DNA of 41,400 nt from Thiotrichales bacterium (GTDB lineage Bacteria; Pseudomonadota; Gammaproteobacteria; Beggiatoales; Beggiatoaceae), in the NCBI GenBank assembly GCA_016744475.1, contig JADGEH010000037.1, forward strand, positions 1-41,400, written 5' to 3'. The stretch's first letter is position 1, and every line of letters starts with the position of its first letter. The translations under genes and the position numbers were made by a program. The notes under the pieces were generated by a model. It saw only the letters and a program-made list of their open reading frames with translations, did no database searches and had not been told where the DNA came from. Of the stretch, positions 27,770 to 35,060 are shown piece by piece.

Positions 27770-29674
27770 ATGCGATATCTTTGTCGCTTCTTTTCATTAT
27801 GCTGCGCCTGTTGTTGTTTTTGTTGGCAAACGGCGAATGCCACAGATTGGCTTGAAGTCAAAGTAGACGCGCCGCAGCAATGGCAACAACTGCGTTCACT
27901 GGTCAGCGATCTCACCGCCCCTCAACAAGGCATCGTCAACGTTTATGCCTCGCCTCAAGAACACCTTGCACTGCTGTCGGCAGGATTTGAAGTTCATCTC
28001 AAAACCCCTGATGTAGAACAATATTATGCACAGCGGGCACAATCAGCACGGCGTGAAAGCCTGAGCGGTTCAATGGGCGGCTTTCGTACCTTTGCAGAAA
28101 TCGAAGCGGAACTTGATCGCTTACACGATGCCTATCCCCAATTAGTCTCAGAAAAATTTGCGCTCGGCTACAGTCTGGAAGGACATCCTTTGTGGGCGGT
28201 GCGCTTGTCAGATAATCCTGAACAACATGAAGCCGATGAACCCGTGTTTTGGTTAGACGGTTTACATCACGCACGAGAACCCATTTCCGGTGAAACAGTA
28301 TTGCGTTTTGCGCAAGGGCTACTCAGCCAGTACGCGCAAAACCCCGATATAGCCTATTTATTACACACTCGACAAATACTCTTAGTGCCCTGTGTAAACC
28401 CAGATGGTTATCTTTACAATCAACAACTGGCTCCTGATGGCGGGGGATTTTGGCGAAAAAACCGCCGACGTAATGAGGATGGCAGCGTAGGAGTGGATTT
28501 AAATCGCAATTATGACTGGTTCTGGGGAAAGGCTTCAGCCGGGGTGTATGAGCAGGGGTCTTCCAGTCGTTACAGCGATACCGATTATCGCGGAAGCAGC
28601 GCTTTTTCTGAGCCAGAAACTCAGGCCATACGTAATGCTATGGAGACTTTTTCACCCGCTATCGCCATGACCTTGCACGGTTATGGACAAGAATGGATGT
28701 ACCCTTGGGGCTATACCTCAAGCCCGGCTCCCGATGTCGAACGTTTACAACATTACGCACAATTAATGGCTCATGAGCTATTTCGTGTAGGCAACGCTTG
28801 GGAACTGTATGGCATCACTAACGGAGCTGCCGATGATTATTTTTACGGCAAACATCAAATATTGTCCTACACCGTGGAAATAGGCACCGCACAAGATGGT
28901 TTTTGGCCTGCTCCCGAACGAGTGCTGCCCTTATTTGAACAAGTGCGTCCAGGTTTAGAACAGGCGGTGCAATACAGTGGGGCTTGGGCTGACATCTCGG
29001 TTTTTGATTGGCAAGAACAGCAAGGCAACGGCGATCAATGGTTAGACAGCGGAGAACAATGGCAACTCCAGATCACCTTAGAAAATCAAGGCATCAGCCC
29101 TTTGAATACGGAGCTTCAGATAGCTGACTGCCTGCCTTTGCGTAGTCATTGTGCATTACACACACGCAGCATTGAGATATTGCCCCAACAACAACAAACC
29201 CTTGAACCTTTTTTGATATATATTGAAACATTCAGTCACTACAAGCCGCAATTAAACATTCTGCTCAGTCATGCCAACGAACATCGTTTATTTAAGCCAA
29301 CATTACCGCTAAACCAAGAGCAGGCAGCACTCCCTGAAGCCCCATTAACACCCGTGCTGCGTATCAGTGAACCGCCTCAAGCAGGAAAATCACTCACAGT
29401 CAGCGTACACAGTGAACCCCACAACATGATATATTTGTTCGCTGCTTGGAATGCGGCCACCACACCTTACTCTCTGCCCAATGTAGAAGGCGATGTAGGT
29501 CTCATAGACCCTTTATTAATCTGGCAAATGCAGGCTGATGCCACAGGGACCGCACAATGGCAGGTGATGATCCCAGCCGACGGCAGTTGGCAGGGGCAAA
29601 AGATTTTTTTGCAGGCGCTCAGTGAAGATGAAGTACACCTGCAAACCAGTCAAATGCAGCCTTTGTTGTTTTAA
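27770..29674 (+). CDS. secreted zinc carboxypeptidase, M14 family
   Basis: 634 residues from ATG 27770, chosen because a signal peptide begins there (RYLCRFFSLCCACCCFCWQTANA, unusually Cys-rich). In-frame TTG 27713 and GTG 27743 upstream are possible but less likely. Residues about 30-85 look like a carboxypeptidase prosegment. The M14 catalytic domain (about 90-400) shows the zinc ligands in LDGLHHAREPISGE (HxxE), substrate-binding VNPDGY, KNRRRNEDGS and GVDLNRNYDW, the third zinc ligand in MTLHGYGQEW, and the catalytic Glu in SYTVEIGT. The remaining about 210 residues are beta-rich. It would trim C-terminal residues of extracellular peptides. No Shine-Dalgarno is visible at this start. Confidence 0.9.
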   Translation: MRYLCRFFSLCCACCCFCWQTANATDWLEVKVDAPQQWQQLRSLVSDLTAPQQGIVNVYASPQEHLALLSAGFEVHLKTPDVEQYYAQRAQSARRESLSGSMGGFRTFAEIEAELDRLHDAYPQLVSEKFALGYSLEGHPLWAVRLSDNPEQHEADEPVFWLDGLHHAREPISGETVLRFAQGLLSQYAQNPDIAYLLHTRQILLVPCVNPDGYLYNQQLAPDGGGFWRKNRRRNEDGSVGVDLNRNYDWFWGKASAGVYEQGSSSRYSDTDYRGSSAFSEPETQAIRNAMETFSPAIAMTLHGYGQEWMYPWGYTSSPAPDVERLQHYAQLMAHELFRVGNAWELYGITNGAADDYFYGKHQILSYTVEIGTAQDGFWPAPERVLPLFEQVRPGLEQAVQYSGAWADISVFDWQEQQGNGDQWLDSGEQWQLQITLENQGISPLNTELQIADCLPLRSHCALHTRSIEILPQQQQTLEPFLIYIETFSHYKPQLNILLSHANEHRLFKPTLPLNQEQAALPEAPLTPVLRISEPPQAGKSLTVSVHSEPHNMIYLFAAWNAATTPYSLPNVEGDVGLIDPLLIWQMQADATGTAQWQVMIPADGSWQGQKIFLQALSEDEVHLQTSQMQPLLF

Positions 29675-29696
29675 CAACTCATTGTAAAGAACCACC

Positions 29697-30194
29697 ATGA
29701 TCCAGAAAAAAATCTGCATGATCGGCGATTTTTCGGTAGGAAAAACCTGTACCGTCGCACGCTTTGTGCGCCAAACTTTTTCCGATAAATACCTCACCAC
29801 GGTAGGCGTGAAAATCGACACAAAAATCCTTCAATGGCCCAACGATGCTGAGGTCAAGTTAATTTTATGGGACATCGCTGGCAACGATAAACTCACCACC
29901 GCCAGCACCTCTTACCTACGCGGTGCCGCAGGCTATCTGCTCGTCGTTGATGGCACGCGCCTGCCCACTTGGGAGAGTGCCAAGCGCTTACACACCGAAG
30001 TCACCCGGCAAATTGGTGATAAACCCTTTTTGGTACTGCTCAATAAAGCCGACCTTAAAGAACAATGGGAAATCAAACAAGCCGATGTAGACCCACAACT
30101 TAAGCAAGGTTGGAAAATGCTCAAAACCAGTGCTAAAACTGGCGAAAATGTAGAAAAAGCTTTTGAAGTGCTCGGTCGCATGTTAATAGGTTGA
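29697..30194 (+). CDS. Ras/Rab-like small GTPase
   Basis: 165 residues, a complete small-GTPase domain with nothing else. G1 GDFSVGKT (10-17), switch I with YLTTVGVKI, G3 WDIAGND (58-64), G4 NKAD (116-119), G5 TSAK (144-147). The layout is closer to Ras/Rab than to Era or MglA. At the catalytic Gln position after DxxG the residue is Asn63, so intrinsic GTP hydrolysis may be altered. It starts 22 bases after the carboxypeptidase and ends 4 bases before a hybrid histidine kinase, so the two are probably co-translated. No Roadblock/LC7 protein, the common partner of prokaryotic Ras-like GTPases, is seen nearby. Confidence 0.9.
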   Translation: MIQKKICMIGDFSVGKTCTVARFVRQTFSDKYLTTVGVKIDTKILQWPNDAEVKLILWDIAGNDKLTTASTSYLRGAAGYLLVVDGTRLPTWESAKRLHTEVTRQIGDKPFLVLLNKADLKEQWEIKQADVDPQLKQGWKMLKTSAKTGENVEKAFEVLGRMLIG

Positions 30195-30198
30195 CGTT

Positions 30199-31758
30199 AT
30201 GCAACATATTCCTTTAAGCATTGCCAAATACATCCGTTCTTTATGGATGTCAGAACTCATCCTCACCTTTTTTCATGTCAATAAACAAGGCATCTTGGTG
30301 GAATGGGGCGGACACCCGCGTCATTACGGCTTACCCACGCCCATAACAGGCCAGTCAGCCAGCGAACAAATCAGCTTTTTAGAAGGTGCGATACCCGCAG
30401 AACATACTCAAATCTTAGAATTTGTCGGAGTGGGGAATGAAAAAGTCGCGCATGTACATTTAATTCCCTTTGAAAATGGCACCTGGATATTATTATTTGA
30501 TGCCTCCGCAGAACATGATAGACAACAACAAATTCAACAACAATACAATGAACTTAGCGTTCAATCGTATCGACAAACCCAATTACTACAAGGTTTAGAA
30601 ACCGCACGGCAACAACTCGAAATCGAAAAAATCAAGCTAGAGCAATCCGCTCAAACCAAAAGCCGCTTTATTGCCAGCCTCTCCCATGAATTACGCGCAC
30701 CTTTAACTTCTATTGTCGGTTACACCCATTTGTTAGATGAAGCTGAAAAAGCTGAAGAACAAGAAAGTAGCTATTTAAACTCAGTCAAACAAAATGCAGG
30801 TTACTTGCTCAATTTAATTGACAATGTGCTGGAACAAACCCGCTCAGAAACACAACAAGTCACCATTCATCCGATTAACTGCAAAATTAAAAATACCTTG
30901 GAAGATTTAAAATCATTATTCTTCCCTATGGCTAAAGAAAAGCAGTTGGATTTTAAACTAGAATCTGCGGCGGAAATACCTGAGCAACTATTATTAGATG
31001 AATTGCGTTTACGGCAAGTGTTAATTAACTTAATGTCTAATGCGTTAAAATTTACAGAACACGGTTTTGTGAGCTTATCTTTATCCTGGCAAGCCAATCG
31101 CTTATCATTTCAAGTCGAAGACACAGGTCCCGGTATTTCAAAAGAAGGACAAGCTAAAATTTTTGATGCTTTTCATCGAGAAAAAAGCACCCAGCATGTA
31201 CAAGGCGTAGGACTCGGACTGGCTATTAGCCGTCAATTAATTGAACTCATGGACGGAGAACTGCGGCTAGAATCAGAACTCGGCAAAGGCAGTCTCTTTT
31301 CTGCTGATATTTACGCCCCCGCAGGACAAAATACCTCACAAATCCTTTCCTCCTCACCGACCACGCTCCTTGATTCTGCCGACAATAGCCGTTACACCAT
31401 CCTATTAGCAGAAGACAATCTGGGCATTCGCACCTTATTAAAACTCTATTTAGATGAAGGGGGCTATCAAGTATTACTGGCAGAAAATGGTGAGCAAGCC
31501 GTACAAATAGCCTTGCAACATCAACCTCATGCTATCTTGATGGACTTACAAATGCCCATACTCGATGGTTTTGCCGCGACCTATGAATTACGCCAGCAAG
31601 GTTTTACCGCCCCCATCATAGCCCTCTCCGCCTCAGCACTATCACAAGATCGTCAAGAAGCTCTACAAGCAGGTTGCAGTCTCTATCTAATGAAACCCTT
31701 AGATGCTGAGTATTTGTGGCTAAATCTGCACAATATATTGAACCCATCAGCCGATTGA
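30199..31758 (+). CDS. hybrid sensor histidine kinase with receiver domain
   Basis: 519 residues, cytosolic (no membrane helix). An N-terminal PAS-like input region (about 15-105) is followed by a coiled-coil linker (about 107-155), the HisKA domain with His163 in SLSHELRAPL, the ATPase domain with N-box LINLMSNALKF (Asn281), G1 VEDTGPGIS, the F-box region and G2 GVGLGLAIS, then a receiver domain (about 399-513) with AEDN, Asp449 in LMDLQMP and Lys in LMKPLD. All catalytic residues are present. Lying between a small GTPase and an adenylyl cyclase, it plausibly takes its signal from the former and acts on the latter. That link is inferred from gene order only. Confidence 0.93.
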   Translation: MQHIPLSIAKYIRSLWMSELILTFFHVNKQGILVEWGGHPRHYGLPTPITGQSASEQISFLEGAIPAEHTQILEFVGVGNEKVAHVHLIPFENGTWILLFDASAEHDRQQQIQQQYNELSVQSYRQTQLLQGLETARQQLEIEKIKLEQSAQTKSRFIASLSHELRAPLTSIVGYTHLLDEAEKAEEQESSYLNSVKQNAGYLLNLIDNVLEQTRSETQQVTIHPINCKIKNTLEDLKSLFFPMAKEKQLDFKLESAAEIPEQLLLDELRLRQVLINLMSNALKFTEHGFVSLSLSWQANRLSFQVEDTGPGISKEGQAKIFDAFHREKSTQHVQGVGLGLAISRQLIELMDGELRLESELGKGSLFSADIYAPAGQNTSQILSSSPTTLLDSADNSRYTILLAEDNLGIRTLLKLYLDEGGYQVLLAENGEQAVQIALQHQPHAILMDLQMPILDGFAATYELRQQGFTAPIIALSASALSQDRQEALQAGCSLYLMKPLDAEYLWLNLHNILNPSAD

Positions 31759-31777
31759 ACCCCAATAAGGAGGCTGC

Positions 31778-32857
31778 GTGTCAGAAAGCTGCCTATCTCT
31801 GCTTGATACTGTATTGCATGAAAACAAGTTAGCCTATGTTTTACTCTCACCACAACAACAATGTTTAGAACAAGGGGGAGATGTCAGCCTGTTTTTTACA
31901 ACCCCTAGTCCTGATTCTGATATTTATGAATTGATTCCAGAATTGCTCGGTTGTGAAGATATTTTTCAAGACATACTCAATGGTGATATGCCACGTTTTG
32001 AACTCTCAAATGTCAATCGCAGTCTTGATAATGGTCATATCCGTTATGTCAATATCAGCATCGTACCGCATCAAAATCAATGCGGAGAACAAAAAACGGG
32101 GCTTTTAATTACTTTATCCGATACGACTGACTGGTTAGAAAATGAACAAACACTGACCCAGCAACGCAATGAAATGACCTTGCTTAAACATAGTTTGGAT
32201 GATACCAATCAACGTTTAAACTTCATTATGCAGCGTTATGTACCTAAAGAAGTCAGCAAAGCTTTAATGGAAAATCGCCTGCTTCCTGATTTAGGCGGAG
32301 AAGTTCGAGAAATCAGCGCTTTGTTTGTCGATTTACGTAATTACACAGGCATTAGTGAACGCCTCACACCGACAGAAACCATTGAGATGATTAATGATTT
32401 TCTGGCGGTGGTGTGTCAAGCTATCGTCGATAGCGGCGGCATGGTGGTGAATTACATGGGCGATGCAGTGATGGCGATTTTCAATGCTTTAGAACCCCAA
32501 CCCGATCATGCCCGTCGTGCAGTACAAGCGGGCTTGCAAATGCAATCCAATCCTTTGCAATTGAATTGCGACCGTACAGAACACCAGGAAACACTCTATT
32601 TTGGTGTGGGCATCAATACCGGACATGCATTAGTAGGCAATATCGGTGCTTTACAACATTATCAATACACTGCGATTGGCGATATTATCAATGTCGCTTC
32701 GCGCATTTGCGGACAAGCCCGCCCCACCGAAGTGCTCATGGGAGCCAACACCTTCAATCATATAGGCCATGAAGTAGACGCTGAATCCTTGCCGCCCATG
32801 ATGCTAAAAGGTAAAAGCCAACCTTTGACGGTGTACCGAGTACAGAATTTGAAATAA
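31778..32857 (+). CDS. class III adenylyl/guanylyl cyclase with PAS-like N-terminus
   Basis: 359 residues. GTG start at 31778 with a strong AAGGAGG seven bases upstream. Residues about 10-118 form a PAS-like region resembling that of the preceding kinase (a 'V(N)KQG/SPQQQ ... GG' start and a 'TWILLFDAS / TGLLITLSD' end), then a coiled coil (about 120-150). The cyclase domain (about 175-355) has both metal-binding Asp residues, Asp185 in ALFVDLRNYTG and Asp229 in NYMGDAVMAIF, and the substrate/transition-state segment TAIGDIINVASR. The Asp in that segment favours ATP as substrate, so cAMP is the likely product. Third gene of the GTPase-kinase-cyclase set, 19 bases after the kinase. Confidence 0.92.
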   Translation: MSESCLSLLDTVLHENKLAYVLLSPQQQCLEQGGDVSLFFTTPSPDSDIYELIPELLGCEDIFQDILNGDMPRFELSNVNRSLDNGHIRYVNISIVPHQNQCGEQKTGLLITLSDTTDWLENEQTLTQQRNEMTLLKHSLDDTNQRLNFIMQRYVPKEVSKALMENRLLPDLGGEVREISALFVDLRNYTGISERLTPTETIEMINDFLAVVCQAIVDSGGMVVNYMGDAVMAIFNALEPQPDHARRAVQAGLQMQSNPLQLNCDRTEHQETLYFGVGINTGHALVGNIGALQHYQYTAIGDIINVASRICGQARPTEVLMGANTFNHIGHEVDAESLPPMMLKGKSQPLTVYRVQNLK

Positions 32858-32902
32858 CAAAAAATTGATTCGCTTAAAGACATAAACTTTCTTAATTCCC
32901 AC

Positions 32903-32925
32903 ATCCATTATCAAACATGGATTTT
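32903..32925 (+). terminator. weak hairpin after the cyclase gene
   Basis: ATCCAT / ATGGAT stem with an 8-base loop followed by TTTTC, 45 bases after the cyclase stop and 26 bases before dapD. Short stem, so weak support. Confidence 0.35.
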
Positions 32926-32948
32926 CAATAAAAACTAGGACTTCTTAT

Positions 32949-33770
32949 ATGGAACAACTGAAACAAAGCATTGAAAGCGCATTTGAAAACCGTGCAGACA
33001 TCACCCCAAGCAACGCCTCTGCGGATATTCGCGTCGCGGTCAATGAAGCATTAGAACTGCTCGATAGCGGTCAGGCACGAGTGGCAGAAAAGCAAGGCGA
33101 TCAATGGGTAGTGAATGAATGGCTGAAAAAAGCCGTATTGCTGTCATTTCGCATTAATGATAACGCCGTGATCCGCGATGGTTACACCAACTATTACGAC
33201 AAAGTGCCACCTAAGTTTGCGGATATGAATGCAGCACAAATGCGAGCTTCAGGCGTGCGAGTAGTACCTCCTGCGGCGGCGCGTCGTGGTGCTTACATCG
33301 CATCCGGCGTGGTGTTGATGCCGTCTTATGTCAACATTGGCGCCTATGTGGATAGCGGCACGATGGTGGATACTTGGGCGACCGTGGGCTCTTGTGCGCA
33401 AATTGGTAAAAATGTGCATTTATCCGGCGGCGTGGGTATCGGCGGCGTGTTAGAACCGCTGCAAGCTTCCCCCACCATTATTGAGGATAATTGCTTTATC
33501 GGTGCGCGTTCTGAAGTGGTGGAAGGCGTGATTGTCGGTCAAGGTGCGGTGATTTCTATGGGCGTTTATATTGGACAAAGCACCAAGATTTATAACCGCG
33601 AAACGGGTGAAGTGTCTTATGGTTATATTCCTCCGGGTTCGGTGGTGGTGTCGGGTAATTTACCGTCTAAAGACGGTACATACAGCTTGTATTGTGCCGT
33701 GATTGTCAAACAGGTGGATGAAAAAACCCGTAGCAAAGTAGGTATTAATGCACTGTTGCGCGATATATAG
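32949..33770 (+). CDS. dapD: tetrahydrodipicolinate N-succinyltransferase DapD
   Basis: 273 residues, as in E. coli (274). It transfers succinyl from succinyl-CoA to tetrahydrodipicolinate in lysine and meso-diaminopimelate synthesis, in the cytosol. The N-terminal helical domain ([15 protein letters not shown]) is followed by a left-handed beta-helix of hexapeptide repeats (about 105-245), including [40 protein letters not shown] and [28 protein letters not shown] precedes the ATG. It supplies precursor for the peptidoglycan built by the division genes in this window. Confidence 0.97.
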   Translation: MEQLKQSIESAFENRADITPSNASADIRVAVNEALELLDSGQARVAEKQGDQWVVNEWLKKAVLLSFRINDNAVIRDGYTNYYDKVPPKFADMNAAQMRASGVRVVPPAAARRGAYIASGVVLMPSYVNIGAYVDSGTMVDTWATVGSCAQIGKNVHLSGGVGIGGVLEPLQASPTIIEDNCFIGARSEVVEGVIVGQGAVISMGVYIGQSTKIYNRETGEVSYGYIPPGSVVVSGNLPSKDGTYSLYCAVIVKQVDEKTRSKVGINALLRDI

Positions 33771-33778
33771 AAAAACCC

Positions 33779-33828
33779 CATCGCTCTTTAACGGGGGAGA
33801 ATATTTCCTCTCGTCAAAGAGCGATGTT
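33779..33828. terminator. hairpin after dapD
   Basis: Perfect 11-base-pair stem CATCGCTCTTT / AAAGAGCGATG with a 28-base loop that contains a second short stem. The T-run lies on the minus-strand side (GGGGTTTTTC), so termination of dapD is possible but not typical. A processing or regulatory hairpin for xseB is the alternative. Confidence 0.5.
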
Positions 33829-33844
33829 AAATGTATAGACTCTC

Positions 33845-34111
33845 ATGCCAAGAAAACCCCGCACGCCCCCTTTGGAAAAATCCTTAATTGAACTAGAAAC
33901 ACTGGTAGTTCAATTAGAACAAGGGGACACACCTTTAGAAGAAGCCTTAAAGCTGTTTGAAAAAGGTGTGAATTTAACCCGCCAATGTCAACAAGCTCTG
34001 CAAGTAGCTGAGCAAAAAGTCGATATACTCATTGGTGAAAACCTCGAACCTTTCCACCCCAATGCCACACAGGATAATGAAAGCCATGCAACTCAAGCCC
34101 TTGATGACTGA
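33845..34111 (+). CDS. xseB: exodeoxyribonuclease VII small subunit
   Basis: 88 residues. The XseB pattern is clear: LEKSLIELETLVVQLEQGDTPLEEALKLFEKGVNLTRQCQQAL, a helical hairpin. It binds XseA to form exonuclease VII, which degrades single-stranded DNA. The stop overlaps the start region of ispA, the common xseB-ispA arrangement. Confidence 0.95.
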   Translation: MPRKPRTPPLEKSLIELETLVVQLEQGDTPLEEALKLFEKGVNLTRQCQQALQVAEQKVDILIGENLEPFHPNATQDNESHATQALDD

Positions 34112-34979
34112 ATATCAGCAACGTGTGGAACAGTGTATGGCGCATTTTCTTCCTGCCCCGCACATACAACCCCAACGTTTACATGAAGCAATGCGTTATA
34201 CCGTGCTGGGCGGCGGCAAGCGTGTGCGTCCTTTGTTAGTGTATTTGACGGGTAAAGCCCTTGATATTCAAGCAGATTACCTGGATGCCCCCGCCTGTGC
34301 GGTGGAACTCATCCATGCTTATTCTCTGGTACACGATGATTTGCCCTGCATGGATGATGATGATCTGCGGCGCGGCAAACCAACTTGTCATGTGGTGTAC
34401 GGCGAAGCGATGGCGACATTGGTGGGGGATGGATTGCAAACATTGGCGTTTCAAGTATTAGCCAAACACAACCACGCCAATATTCCGGCTGAACAACGTT
34501 TACGCATGTTAGACATCTTGTCGATGGCAAGTGGCTCTCGCGGCATGGTCGGTGGACAAGTCATTGACATGGAAGCGGTCGGGCAAAGCTTAAATTTGAC
34601 TGAATTGGAAAACATGCACATCCACAAAACCGGCGCTTTAATTTGTGCCAGCGTTAAATTAGGCGCACTGGCTTGTGAAACGGCATTAGATAACAGCATA
34701 TTTGAGAAACTAGGACATTATGCCAAATGCATTGGATTGGCTTTTCAAGTTCAAGATGACATTCTTGATATAGAAGCAGACACCGATACTTTGGGTAAAC
34801 CCCAAGGCGCTGATCAAGCCTTAAATAAGCCGACCTATCCTAGCCTCTTAGGCTTAAGTGGAGCCAAGCAAATGGCGGGAGATTTGTTAGAACAAGCGTT
34901 GAGCAGTCTTGATGGCCTAGGCTCGCAGGCTGATCCACTGCGTTGGCTAGCTAGTTATATTGTGACGCGAGGGTATTGA
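34086..34979 (+). CDS. ispA: farnesyl diphosphate synthase (polyprenyl synthetase)
   Basis: 297 residues from ATG 34086, chosen because it gives the E. coli-like distance to the first motif. ATG 34077 (AGGA only two bases away) and ATG 34104 are alternatives. All overlap xseB, implying coupled translation. It condenses isopentenyl diphosphate with dimethylallyl/geranyl diphosphate to farnesyl diphosphate. Motifs: LGGGKRVRPLLVYLTG, the first Asp-rich motif in HDDLPCMDDDDLRRGKPT, and the second in AFQVQDDILDIEADTDTLGK. dxs, which often follows ispA, is absent; an unrelated redox gene follows. Confidence 0.95.
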   Translation: MQLKPLMTEYQQRVEQCMAHFLPAPHIQPQRLHEAMRYTVLGGGKRVRPLLVYLTGKALDIQADYLDAPACAVELIHAYSLVHDDLPCMDDDDLRRGKPTCHVVYGEAMATLVGDGLQTLAFQVLAKHNHANIPAEQRLRMLDILSMASGSRGMVGGQVIDMEAVGQSLNLTELENMHIHKTGALICASVKLGALACETALDNSIFEKLGHYAKCIGLAFQVQDDILDIEADTDTLGKPQGADQALNKPTYPSLLGLSGAKQMAGDLLEQALSSLDGLGSQADPLRWLASYIVTRGY

Positions 34980-35060
34980 GTCTATTTTCGCTGTGGAATG
35001 CTCCCTGCATCCTCGCTTGGACATCCTCTTTTGCATCATCGCTAAGCAAGGCCCTATCTC

